64,000 nt of DNA, taken from contig NZ_MAXF01000230.1 of NCBI RefSeq assembly GCF_001704635.1, forward strand, positions 1 through 64,000, given 5' to 3'. Shown one piece after another: positions 8,131 through 16,308 of the stretch (position 1 is the first letter of the stretch; the number at the start of each line of letters is the position of its first letter). Under the pieces are notes generated by a model. That model was not told the origin of the DNA. It saw only the letters and a program-made list of their open reading frames with translations, and did no database searches. The stretch is from Streptomyces sparsogenes. Its GTDB lineage: Bacteria; Actinomycetota; Actinomycetes; Streptomycetales; Streptomycetaceae. A program made the translations under genes and the position numbers.

Positions 8131-9768
8131 TCAAACCACTCCGGAAAGGCGCACCGCCAGGGCGAGGACCAGCCGGGTGTCGGGGTCGTCGAGGTCGATA
8201 CCGAAGCGCTCGCGGGTCCGCCGCAGCCTGTATCGGAGCGTGTTCGGGTGCAGGACGAGACGCCGGGCCGCAAGCCGGATGTCGCCTGCCGTCTCGAGAT
8301 AGGCCGCTAGGGAACGCACCAGGTCACCCCCCGAGGCGAGGTCCGCACGGATCAGCTCGTGCACGGGGCCTTCGCCCGACTCCCATACGGGGCGCGCCGC
8401 GTCGAGCATGCGCAGGGCGTCGATAGTCGGCCCCACGTCGCCGGGGCCGGCATGCCGGAGGGGACGCGGGTCGCGCCCCCGGGCCTCCCGGTCGCGCAGG
8501 GCGCGCACCACCAGCAGCGCCGTCTCGTACGACGAGGACGCTTCCAGGCCGGACGGCACGGTCTGTCCCACACCGATCCAGACCGGTGCGGCATCGGGGA
8601 TACCGGCCGCCAGTGCGTCGATCTCCCGGGCCAGGACGAGGGCCTCGCGCTGGTCACCGTCGTCGTTCACGGGAAGCAGCACGGCGACCTGGTCCTGTTC
8701 GTGCAGGACACGGGCCGTGGAGCGCGAAGCGGTGGCCTGGATCGCGAGCGCCTTAAGGGTACCGTCGGACCCTGGGCCGTCCGGATGGTTGCGTACGGCG
8801 ACGACGACGGCGCAGGGTGCGTCGGGTGACAGGCCGAGGGACCACAGGTGTGCCCGCTGGTCACCGTTTCCGTGCAGCAGGCCGCGCAGGGCATGCGCCT
8901 CGCGCCGTACGGTGCCGCTCTCACGCAGCCGGTGCCGCAGGAGATGGGGCACGGCGAGCGCGGCGGCGCGGCGCAGCACCTGAGGGGCGTCGGGCGAGAG
9001 CCGCTGTCCGTCGGCGGCTGCCCACAGGGAACCGAGCATCTCGCCGCCGGTGCGGACAGCGACGATGAGGCGTTCGGGGCTGTCGCCTTCGGCGGGCCGG
9101 TGGATGACGTCCTGGGATGTCCACAGCGCCCGCAGCAGGCCACTGCGGCGCAGCTCGGCGACACGCCAGTCAGGGACCCGGCCGCCCAGGATCGTGGTCC
9201 GGCGCACCCCGTCCGCGTCCGGGCCTGTCGCGGAATGGGCGAGGACGCGGAACTGAGTATCCTCTACGGTGATCGAGCCGCGACACTGTCGGGCAGTGGA
9301 CGTGGCGAGAGCGGCGAGCCCCCCTTCGGCGGCAGAGTCAGCCATGAGGTTGCTGCGGCCGACGGACGCGAAGGCGGCCGCGGATCGCAACAGTGCGATC
9401 GCAGCACCCCAGTCCGCCCATTCGGCGCGGGCCAGCAGCGCGATCCCGCACTCCTCCGCCGCCGCCAGGGCCTCGGACAGCATGGGCGCCCCTCCGGGCT
9501 CCCGCAGCACCACCGCCACCGCGCCGCGCCGGGCGGCCTCCCGCACGGCAGCGGAGGCGGCTGAGAGGTCCGGTGGAAGACCCGTCGCCAAGACGATCCC
9601 TCCTTCGTGCGGGTGGGCCGCCCCTTCGTCGCCGATGATCACGCCGAGGATCTCGACATCCTGTCCGGTGGGGGCGAGCAGCAGGCGCAGGACGCCGTCC
9701 TCGTCGTAGGAGAGGACCTGGCGGAGCGTGACGTGGTCTGGACTGTCCGCGGTCGTGCCTGGTGTCAT
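8131..9768 (-). CDS. PucR-family transcriptional regulator
   Basis: A 545-residue one-component regulator. The N-terminal PucR sensor domain covers about residues 10-130 (VTLRQVLS, ILGVIIGDEGAAHPHEGGIVLATG). A GGDEF-like/CdaR middle region follows, and a C-terminal helix-turn-helix of the CdaR type ends the protein: LAAYLETAGDIRLAARRLVLHPNTLRYRLRR. These regulators usually sense small purine or amino-acid metabolites. The ATG at 9766-9768 is preferred over one 11 codons upstream because it begins the conserved domain. It lies upstream of, and in the same direction as, the decarboxylase-permease-deacylase genes, 155 bases away, so it probably controls them. Confidence 0.85.
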   Translation of the reverse strand: MTPGTTADSPDHVTLRQVLSYDEDGVLRLLLAPTGQDVEILGVIIGDEGAAHPHEGGIVLATGLPPDLSAASAAVREAARRGAVAVVLREPGGAPMLSEALAAAEECGIALLARAEWADWGAAIALLRSAAAFASVGRSNLMADSAAEGGLAALATSTARQCRGSITVEDTQFRVLAHSATGPDADGVRRTTILGGRVPDWRVAELRRSGLLRALWTSQDVIHRPAEGDSPERLIVAVRTGGEMLGSLWAAADGQRLSPDAPQVLRRAAALAVPHLLRHRLRESGTVRREAHALRGLLHGNGDQRAHLWSLGLSPDAPCAVVVAVRNHPDGPGSDGTLKALAIQATASRSTARVLHEQDQVAVLLPVNDDGDQREALVLAREIDALAAGIPDAAPVWIGVGQTVPSGLEASSSYETALLVVRALRDREARGRDPRPLRHAGPGDVGPTIDALRMLDAARPVWESGEGPVHELIRADLASGGDLVRSLAAYLETAGDIRLAARRLVLHPNTLRYRLRRTRERFGIDLDDPDTRLVLALAVRLSGVV

Positions 9769-9947
9769 GCGTACGAGGGTACGAGCACGCTCCCTCTCCA
9801 CAGGCGGAGCATGCGCTCCGCGTTCTCGATGGTCGGCGCACCATAAACCGGGCTGCTGTCACGTTGGCGGGATTTCCTGCGCGCGCCGAGCGAGGCACTC
9901 CCTGAAGGGTGTCAATATTCCGATCAGGCTGCTGAGCTGGGTCTTTG

Positions 9948-10047
9948 CTACGGATGGTGAGGCAGCCGTGGTGACGTGGTGTGGTACTCGTTGAGTAGTC
10001 CACCAAGGACTTGCCGGCGCCTGACTGTGCCAGCAGGCAGGGTGTGC
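9948..10047 (-). pseudogene. Integrase-type transposase, C-terminal scrap
   Basis: Only the end of the gene remains: a short frame ending RRRQVLGGLLNEYH plus about ten residues. The VLGGLLNEY sequence is the characteristic tail of the actinomycete integrase-core transposases whose larger pieces lie just upstream, and a second, different copy of the same tail ends at 10072. Confidence 0.5.
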
Positions 10048-10071
10048 CGCCCGAAAAGTCGTCGCTGCACG

Positions 10072-10765
10072 TCATGCCGCATATCTGTACTCGTTGACGA
10101 TGCCACCGAGGATCCGGGTGCGCAGGACTTTGCGGGGGCTGATGTCGTGCCCCGTGGCCGGTTGGTGGTCAGCGTCGGGCGGTAACTGGTTGCGGGCTTG
10201 ATGGGGTCGGTAGTCTGCCGCGATGATGCCCTCGGCTTGCGCGGCCAGGAATTCGCGCCAGGTGGGGCCTGCGTGGCGCGGCGGAGGATCGACGCCTGCG
10301 GCATGCAGGGTCTCCCGGACTGTCGACGCGGCGATCCGGTGCCCGAGTCGGGTCAGCTCCCCCTGGATCCGCCGGTGTCCCCACCTCGGATTCTCCCGGG
10401 CCGGCCGTAGGACGAGCTTCTTGATCGCTGCCGATGTGGGTGGGCGTCCGGTGCGCCGGCGCGCGGTGTGGTCCCACTTCGCGGTGATGAATCTGCGGTG
10501 CCAGGCCAGCAGGGTGCCGGGGGTGACAGGGAAGATCTCGCGCCAGTTGGCGTCGGGGTATCAGCCCGGACAGGGCGGCGAACCAGAAGCGGTCGGCGGG
10601 CTCGTAGCGGACCGGTCTGGCCGACTGGCGGCGCAGGACCGCGTTCTCGTGGCGCAGCACCAGCAGTTCCGCGTCCTTCGCTGTCCCGCGACGGAGGAGC
10701 ACCGATGGAACCGTCAGCAGGCTTCGGGTCACCTTGTACAGCAAGGGCACGATCACGGGGGACAT
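10072..10765 (-). pseudogene. Integrase-core (IS3-like) transposase, frameshifted and deleted
   Basis: The N-terminal part (from 10765) reads LLYKVTRSLLTVPSVLLRRGTAKDAELLVLRHENAVLRRQ, a block typical of stand-alone actinomycete rve transposases, up to SGLIPRRQ. Near 10545 the reading shifts to another frame that continues with LVLRPARENPRWGHRRIQGEL and PTWREFLAAQAEGIIAADY. Most of the catalytic core is then missing, and the frame closes with the family's tail LRTRILGGIVNEYRYAA. It is clearly inactive. Confidence 0.7.
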
Positions 10766-10817
10766 GATCCCAGCGGACTGGCCGTACCACTCCCACCTGC
10801 GACGACGACTTCTCGAG

Positions 10818-11114
10818 CGGCGCAGGATAGGTCCACTTCCGGGCGACGAGGCGTGCGTGCCAGCGCAGAACCGACCGTGGAGTGACCAGCAACGCAAGCC
10901 GTGCACGCCGGTGCTTGTTGACCACCGGGAGCAGCGCTGCCATGACGGCCCGATCGCTCCAGGAAAATTGAGGTCGTGGCTGGATGCGTTGCGCGACAGT
11001 GAGCTGGTGCCGGAGTATCAAGATCTCGACGTCTTTCGCCGCACTCGACCGGGCCGGCAGCGCAAGCCATCGGAAGAGTTGACACGCGAGCTGATAGATC
11101 AGACGTATCGCCAC
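10818..11114 (-). pseudogene. Second integrase-type transposase, N-terminal fragment
   Basis: A frame beginning VAIRLIYQLACQLFRWLAL and continuing AKDVEILILRHQLTVAQR, FSWSDRAVMAALL and RLALLVTPRSVLRWHARLVARKW, which matches the first 100 or so residues of another subfamily of the same transposases. It ends abruptly where the next remnant begins, so one element appears to have landed in the other, or both were joined by deletion. Its left boundary lies about 60 bases from the truncated lacI gene. Confidence 0.65.
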
Positions 11115-11175
11115 GACCCAGCATGATGCCGCACAGCGCTGGCTTCCTGTGCACTGGCAGATCCGACCCCGCAGG

Positions 11176-11325
11176 TCACCTCGGGTGACACAGTTTCCGG
11201 CATCCACAGGCGGCGAGGACCCGTGCGCGGGTCCTGTCCGACACCCGGCGGGTGCCGTTGACGACATGGGACACCGTCGCGATCGAGACACCGGCGTGCT
11301 CTGCGACATCGACGATGGTTGCCAC
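11176..11325 (-). pseudogene. LacI-family regulator, N-terminal HTH only
   Basis: A 49-codon frame starting with GTG three bases after the aldo/keto reductase stop. It reads VATIVDVAEHAGVSIATVSHVVNG and then RVSDRTRARVLAA, a textbook LacI helix-turn-helix followed by the start of the hinge. LacI proteins run to about 330-350 residues; here the frame is lost after CGCRKLCHP and stops at a TGA, right where integrase debris begins. It was probably the local sugar-responsive repressor of the aldo/keto reductase operon. The remaining piece has no effector or dimerisation domain. Confidence 0.8.
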
Positions 11326-11328
11326 GCC

Positions 11329-12285
11329 TCAGCCCTCCAGCAACGACCGCGGCACGAACCCGCCGGCGGCCAGCTGCTCCCACAGCTCGTCCGGGACGGG
11401 GAAGCGTGCCGCCGCCGCGTTCGCGCTCACCTCGGCCGCGGACCGGCAGCCGACGACCACCGAGCCGACCGCCGGATGCAGGAACGGGAACTGGACCGCG
11501 GCCGCGGACAAGGGCACCCCGAACCCGTCGCACAGCGCCCGGCACTCCTGCGCCCGGGCCAGCTCCCGCCGGGGCGCCGGACGGTAGTTGAACATCGCGT
11601 CGGGCGACGGGTCCGCGAGCAGACCGGTGTTGAAGACGCCGCCCACGACCACGGCCGTCCCGGTCCGCGCGCACAGCGGCAGCAACGTCGACAGTGCCTC
11701 GTGGTCGAGCAGCGTGAACCGGCCCGCGATGAGGACCACGTCCACCTCGAACTCGGCCACGTACGCGGCCAGAGGCGCGCTGTGGTTCATGCCGAACCCG
11801 ATCGCGCGCACCAGCCCCTCGTCGCGCAGCCTGCGCACCGCCGGATAGGCCGTGCGCCCGACCTCCTCCGGGTAGTCGTCCGGGTCGTGCAGATACAGGA
11901 CGTCGACCGAGGACCGGCCCAGCCGGGTCAGGCTCGACTCCAGCGAACGGCGGATCCCGGCCTCCGTCCAGTCCGTGACGACCTCGCCCGGCGCGCCGCC
12001 GGGCCCGGGGCGCAGCAGCCACCCGGCCTTCGTGGAGACGACCGGCTCGGTGATCCCGGCCGGCGCGAGCAGTCGGCCGAGGCGCTCCTCGGCCTGGCCG
12101 TGCCCATAGCGCGGCGCGGTGTCGAAGTAGCTGATCCCTGCCTCGGCAGCGGCGCGCAGTGTGGCGGCGGCGTCCTGCTCGGACACCTCCTCGAACAGCC
12201 CGCCCAGCGGCGCGGTCCCGATGCCGATGCGGGGGAGGGCGAAGGGCGTCCGGGACGCGGCCCGGCCGGTCGTGGACGCGATCAT
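11329..12285 (-). CDS. Aldo/keto reductase, D-threo-aldose (L-fucose) 1-dehydrogenase type
   Basis: A 318-residue NAD(P)-dependent oxidoreductase with an AKR barrel. The catalytic tetrad is visible: Asp55 and Tyr60 in SYFDTAPRYGHGQAEERLG, Lys86 in VSTKAGW and His133 in LYLHDPDD. The long sequence and GVFNTGLL block resemble D-threo-aldose 1-dehydrogenases, which oxidise L-fucose and related sugars to lactones. A lactonase-type amidohydrolase starts about 2 kb away on the other strand, and a fucosidase lies in the same locus, so a fucose-oxidation role is plausible but inferred. The ATG overlaps the TGA of the upstream gene by one base, indicating translational coupling. The next gene downstream is the truncated lacI. 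Confidence 0.8.
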   Translation of the reverse strand: MIASTTGRAASRTPFALPRIGIGTAPLGGLFEEVSEQDAAATLRAAAEAGISYFDTAPRYGHGQAEERLGRLLAPAGITEPVVSTKAGWLLRPGPGGAPGEVVTDWTEAGIRRSLESSLTRLGRSSVDVLYLHDPDDYPEEVGRTAYPAVRRLRDEGLVRAIGFGMNHSAPLAAYVAEFEVDVVLIAGRFTLLDHEALSTLLPLCARTGTAVVVGGVFNTGLLADPSPDAMFNYRPAPRRELARAQECRALCDGFGVPLSAAAVQFPFLHPAVGSVVVGCRSAAEVSANAAAARFPVPDELWEQLAAGGFVPRSLLEG

Positions 12286-14177
12286 CACGCTTCCTGCCAG
12301 GGGGAGTTGTACGCGGGCCGGCCGGCCCGCAGGGTCATGGTCAGTGTCAGCCGCACCCGCGTGCGGCCGGGCAGCTCCACACGGCAGTACGGGCCGCCCA
12401 CCTCGTGCGCGGGCCCGTCGTCGACGCGGACGGTGTGCACGACGTGCTCGGCAAAGGAACCCGCCTGCACGACCACCGAGCGCGCCGCGTCGCCCAGATT
12501 GACCAGCTCCGCCACCGTGTGGTCCGGACGGATGTCCGTGACGAGCGCGGCGACGTCCGGCGGCAGCCCCGGGCGCCGCTCCACGGCGTCGTGGTAGCGC
12601 AGATGAAGATGGGCGAGACCGCCGTTGTAGAGGACCTGCGGAGAGCCCGTGGTCAGCTGCAGCAGTGCCTCGGTCAGCACCGGATTGAGCTGCTGCCAGT
12701 GGTGGATGCCGAGGGCGTCCGGCCCGACGGCCGGGTCCACCGGGTCCCCGGCGATGGCGTCGAGCCGCTCCTGGCACGAGGCGAGCGCGCTGCGCAGCAT
12801 CCGCTCGGGGAAGTCCGGATTGCGGCCCTGCAAGAACTCGTACCAGGGCTCCTCGTGCCCCGCCTCGTCCTTGATGCGCTGGGTGTGCACCGCCGTCCAG
12901 TCCCAGTGCGAGCCGGCCCGCAGCACCTCGATCCGCTCCCGGTCCGCCTCCGCCCTGCTGAAGTGCCACAGGGACAGCGGGAATTGTCCCGGCATGACGG
13001 TGAAGTCGAACCAGCCGGAGTCGTTGTGGCGCTGCGGGACCATCAGGGTGCGGTCGGCGGTCATCGCCGCGAGATGGGGGTCCCAGCGTCCGCCGAGCGT
13101 GCCCCGCTCGTCCGCACCGCGCTGCTCGGCCCGGCCCAGCACCGCGTCCAGCGGATTGCGGGCCAGGTCCAGGAAGGCCGTGTCACCGGTCAGCAGAGTG
13201 GCGTTGGACCCGCCGACCAGGGTGCCGCTGGCGACCGAGGACAACCCGTGCGGCCACGACCATCCGTAGTGCCCGCCGTACCACCGGCCGGCCAGGTACT
13301 CGCCGACCTGCCCGCTCAGCCCCGCGTTGTCCGGTACGACGTCGCGCCCGGCGAGCCGCTCGAGCCAGACGCCGGCGTACTCGGCCACCCAGTCCGCGTA
13401 GCGCTGCCCGCCGCCGAGCAGATGGGCGTTGGTGGCGAGCCCGGTCGCCGCCAGGTTCACGAGCGTGTCGCCGCGGCCCATCCGGTCCCGCATCGCACGG
13501 CCGTAGGCGCGGGCCCGCTCGGGGGACGCCGCCAGCTCGTCGAAGGACGTCACGTCCGGCATGCCGTCGAGCGGCAGCCCGTAGGGGCGCAGCGCGAGGC
13601 TCCACGGGAAGTACGCGTCCTCGTCGCTGAACCCCCACCGGGGGCCCGCCGACCCGTTGTGCGGCGCCCGGATCACCCGGTGTACGGGGTCGTAGTTCGG
13701 GCCGCCCGGAAGGTAGAAGTCGGCGAAACGGAGCGCCAGTTGGCGCAGTTGGGCATCGCCCGGATCGGCCAGGCACAGCCCGTAGAACAGCAGCAGCCCC
13801 TCGCCCTGGTGGAACCAGTCGTAGCCGCGCTCCAGGCCGTCTTGCAGCATGCCCATCTCGGTGAGCTGCGCGCTCACCCCGTGCCAGTGGCGGCGCGCCG
13901 CGGCCAGCAGCTCCGTGCTGCCGCCGAGGACGTACAGCGTCGGCCAGTTGAAGAAGGGTTCGTAGAAGTCGTCCACGCCGTCGCGGCCGTCAAGGCCCCG
14001 GCCCAGCGTGTCGCGGAACACGAGGCGTCCGTCGCTCTCGGTGTACCGGTCGGCGAACACCCGCCACGCCTTGTCCTGAAGAGCGAACAACTCCCGCTGC
14101 AGCGTGGCCCATCGGGGGACGTCCGCGACGGGGCTGTCAGCTTGCAGGCGCAGGCCGGGCCCGGCCGCGGCCCTCAT
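12285..14177 (-). CDS. Large uncharacterised protein, possibly an (alpha/alpha) barrel glycosidase or lyase
   Basis: I do not recognise a named family with confidence. The protein has 630 residues and no signal peptide, so it is likely cytoplasmic. It is rich in Trp, His and Asp motifs that recur like an alpha/alpha toroid: DDFYEPFFNWPTLYVLGG, ERGYDWFHQGEGLLLFYGL, GRWYGGHYGWSWPHGL and DFTVMPGQFPLSLWHF. The last 130 residues look like a beta-sandwich (LVTDIRPDHTVAELVNLGD, VELPGRTRVRLTLTMTL). That layout recalls glycoside hydrolases and heparinase-like lyases. It is coupled to the aldo/keto reductase gene by a one-base overlap, and its promoter region carries an ATCG-N5-CGAT operator shared with the divergent lactonase gene, so it very likely belongs to the sugar pathway. 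Confidence 0.6.
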   Translation of the reverse strand: MRAAAGPGLRLQADSPVADVPRWATLQRELFALQDKAWRVFADRYTESDGRLVFRDTLGRGLDGRDGVDDFYEPFFNWPTLYVLGGSTELLAAARRHWHGVSAQLTEMGMLQDGLERGYDWFHQGEGLLLFYGLCLADPGDAQLRQLALRFADFYLPGGPNYDPVHRVIRAPHNGSAGPRWGFSDEDAYFPWSLALRPYGLPLDGMPDVTSFDELAASPERARAYGRAMRDRMGRGDTLVNLAATGLATNAHLLGGGQRYADWVAEYAGVWLERLAGRDVVPDNAGLSGQVGEYLAGRWYGGHYGWSWPHGLSSVASGTLVGGSNATLLTGDTAFLDLARNPLDAVLGRAEQRGADERGTLGGRWDPHLAAMTADRTLMVPQRHNDSGWFDFTVMPGQFPLSLWHFSRAEADRERIEVLRAGSHWDWTAVHTQRIKDEAGHEEPWYEFLQGRNPDFPERMLRSALASCQERLDAIAGDPVDPAVGPDALGIHHWQQLNPVLTEALLQLTTGSPQVLYNGGLAHLHLRYHDAVERRPGLPPDVAALVTDIRPDHTVAELVNLGDAARSVVVQAGSFAEHVVHTVRVDDGPAHEVGGPYCRVELPGRTRVRLTLTMTLRAGRPAYNSPWQEA

Positions 14178-14258
14178 CGACGCACCGCTTCCGCCGTGTC
14201 CGCAGCGCCGCTCCGCTCAGTCCCGTGCATCAATGTGCACCCGCCCCTCGCAATCGCC

Positions 14259-14273
14259 CATCGATAGCCGATG
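14259..14273. promoter_or_regulatory. Operator of the ATCG-N5-CGAT type (site 1)
   Basis: CATCGATAGCCGATG, an interrupted palindrome with the half-site (C)ATCG, placed in the divergent promoter between the 630-residue protein gene and the lactonase gene. It is one of six near-identical copies in 14-24 kb; the GntR/FCD regulator at 16309 is the likely binder. Confidence 0.7.
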
Positions 14274-14339
14274 GTTAGACTCACCGACGCGAGCCGACGT
14301 GTCAATACTCCGGAACGGCCCCCGAGGAGGCTGCCGACC

Positions 14340-15161
14340 ATGATCGACTGCCATGTCCATCTGTGGGACCCGGCCCTGGGATTCCCCTGGATCCGCCCCG
14401 ACAGCGCACACCACCGGACCTTCGACACGGACGACCTGGCCGCCTCGGGGACGGACCCGGACCTGTCCGGGGCGATCCTCGTCGAGGCCTCCCGGGGCGA
14501 CGCCGGCGAGACACACGCCCTGGGCGAGGCGCGGCTGCTGCGGCCGGACCTCGTCGCGGGACACGTCGCGAACCTGCACGCCCACGCCGACGCCGGACCG
14601 CACCGGCTGCGCGCCCTGCTCACAGAGCCGGGCGAGAGCCGCCCCAACGGGATGCGGCTCGGCGGCCCGCGCTGGACGGACACCCCCGTGCCCGCCCGCG
14701 CCCTGGTCCCGGTCCTCGCCGACGCCGGTGTCGTCCTCGAGCTCAACCTCCTCGCAGGCGCGTTGCGCACCGCGGCCGACGTGGCTGCCGCGCATCCGGC
14801 GCTCACCGTGGTCGTCGACCACCTCGGCAACCCGCCGAACCTGCACACGGACCCGGGGGAGTGGTACACGGACCTCGACCGGGCCGCCGCGGCGCCGAAC
14901 GTCGTCGTGAAGATCTCCGGCCTGCTGACCCAGCAGCACGGCGTCCCGCACGAACGGGTCGCGGCCCTGGTCCGCCGCGTCGTGGACGCCGTCGGCCCGC
15001 AGCGCTGCCTGATCGGATCCGACTGGCCGATCTGCCTGCCCCGCGGGAGCCGTGCCGACTCGCTGGCCCTGTCCCGGCTCGGCCTCGCCCACCTCACGGC
15101 CCGGCAGCGGGAGGACGTCCTGCACACGAACGCCGTGCGGGTGTACGGGCTGCGTGGTTGA
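14340..15161 (+). CDS. Amidohydrolase-2 family lactonase (L-fuconolactonase type)
   Basis: A cytoplasmic TIM-barrel hydrolase of 273 residues. It begins with MIDCHVHLWDP (metal-binding His5 and His7), continues with PNGMRLGG, VVDHLG (His161) and ends its core with the IGSDWP motif (Asp228). That pattern fits the family that opens sugar-acid lactones such as L-fuconolactone and also 2-pyrone-4,6-dicarboxylate. With a D-threo-aldose dehydrogenase-like AKR next door, hydrolysis of a deoxy-sugar lactone is the natural reading. The ATG at 14340 follows GAGGAGG by 9 bases; the frame extends 23 codons upstream, but that part crosses the operator. No dehydratase for the resulting aldonate is visible in the window. 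Confidence 0.8.
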   Translation: MIDCHVHLWDPALGFPWIRPDSAHHRTFDTDDLAASGTDPDLSGAILVEASRGDAGETHALGEARLLRPDLVAGHVANLHAHADAGPHRLRALLTEPGESRPNGMRLGGPRWTDTPVPARALVPVLADAGVVLELNLLAGALRTAADVAAAHPALTVVVDHLGNPPNLHTDPGEWYTDLDRAAAAPNVVVKISGLLTQQHGVPHERVAALVRRVVDAVGPQRCLIGSDWPICLPRGSRADSLALSRLGLAHLTARQREDVLHTNAVRVYGLRG

Positions 15162-15197
15162 CACGCCGCGAAGCACCCTGATTCGATTCCCTCGATG

Positions 15198-15210
15198 ATC
15201 GATAGGCGAT
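15198..15210. promoter_or_regulatory. Operator ATCGATAGGCGAT (site 2)
   Basis: Same palindrome class as site 1, located between the lactonase stop and the esterase start, about 54 bases before the esterase ATG. This suggests the esterase gene has its own regulated promoter. Confidence 0.7.
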
Positions 15211-15263
15211 GACCTACTGCCCCGGCCCGGCCCGGCCGGCCACGACCTCCGCGGAGACGCTCC

Positions 15264-16259
15264 ATGGCTTTCTTCGACCTGCCCCTGGACGAGCTCGAGA
15301 GATACCGCCCCGACCTGCCCGAGCCCGCCGACTTCGACGCGTTCTGGCAGGAAACCCTCGCCGAGCAGGAGCAGTTCGCCACCGCCGCCACGTTCGACCC
15401 CGTCCACAACGGGCTGGCCACGATCGACACCTTCGACGTGACCTTCGCCGGATACGGCGGGCATCCGGTGCGCGGCTGGCTGCACCTGCCGGTGACCCGC
15501 ACCGGTCCGCTGCCCGCCGTCGTGGAGTACCTGGGGTACGGCAGCGGCCGGGGCGCCCCGCACGAGAAGCGGCTGTGGGCCTGCGCCGGATACGCCCACT
15601 TCGTCATGGACACCCGCGGCCAGGGCGCCGAGACCCCCGACCCGGACCCGGCCACCGGCGACATAGCCGCCCCCGGCTTCCTCACCCGCGGCGTCCTCGA
15701 CCCGCACCGCTACTACTACCGGCGCCTCTACGCCGACGCGGTCCGCGCCGTCACTGCCGTGCGCACCCACCCCGCCGTCGACCCGGCGCGCGTCGTCGTC
15801 ACCGGCACCAGCCAGGGCGGCGGCATCGCGCTCGCCGCGGCGGGCCTGGTGCCCGACCTCGTCGGCGTCATGCCGGACGTGCCGTTCCTGTGCCACTTCC
15901 CGCGCGCCACCACGCTCACCGACCGCCCGCCGTACGTCGAGGTCGCGCAGTTCGTGAAACTGCACCGGGAGCACGCGGCCACGGTCGCCCGCACGATGGC
16001 CTACTTCGACGGCGTCAGCCTGGCCCGCAGGGCCACCGCGCCGGCCCTGTTCTCGGCGGGCCTGATGGACCACATCTGCCCGCCGTCGACGGTGTACGCG
16101 GCCTTCAACCACTACGGTGCCGAGCGCGTACCGGCCCAGGCGGACAAGCAGATCTGCGCGTACCCCTTCAACGACCACGAGGGCGGCGGCCCCGCCCACG
16201 AGGTCGTCAAGCTGGACTGGCTCGCCAAGCGGCTGGTGGACACCATCGATAGACGATGA
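15264..16259 (+). CDS. Acetylxylan esterase / cephalosporin-C deacetylase family (CE7)
   Basis: An alpha/beta-hydrolase of 331 residues, the usual size for the AXE1 family. The nucleophile is Ser183 in GTSQGG, the acid Asp269 in SAGLMDHICPP and the base His305 in FNDHEGGG; the RGQG motif (residues 118-121) before them is a CE7 signature. It removes acetyl groups from small acetylated sugars and oligosaccharides, and there is no signal peptide, so it acts inside the cell on imported products. The start is the ATG of MAFFDLPLDELERYRPDLP. Its last codons overlap a regulatory palindrome that precedes the GntR gene. Confidence 0.9.
   Translation: MAFFDLPLDELERYRPDLPEPADFDAFWQETLAEQEQFATAATFDPVHNGLATIDTFDVTFAGYGGHPVRGWLHLPVTRTGPLPAVVEYLGYGSGRGAPHEKRLWACAGYAHFVMDTRGQGAETPDPDPATGDIAAPGFLTRGVLDPHRYYYRRLYADAVRAVTAVRTHPAVDPARVVVTGTSQGGGIALAAAGLVPDLVGVMPDVPFLCHFPRATTLTDRPPYVEVAQFVKLHREHAATVARTMAYFDGVSLARRATAPALFSAGLMDHICPPSTVYAAFNHYGAERVPAQADKQICAYPFNDHEGGGPAHEVVKLDWLAKRLVDTIDRR
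16245..16257. promoter_or_regulatory. Operator ATCGATAGACGAT (site 3)
   Basis: Copy of the locus operator overlapping the last codons of the esterase gene and lying 52 bases before the GntR regulator start, which fits autoregulation. Confidence 0.7.
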
Positions 16260-16308
16260 GCGCGTATCATGGCACAACCGGCTCGCCCCGTCGCACGATT
16301 GGGAATCC

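Noticed and set aside
12159..14267. 702-residue plus-strand open frame
   Set aside because: It mirrors the 630-residue protein gene, has no recognisable motif and no ribosome-binding site; antisense shadow.
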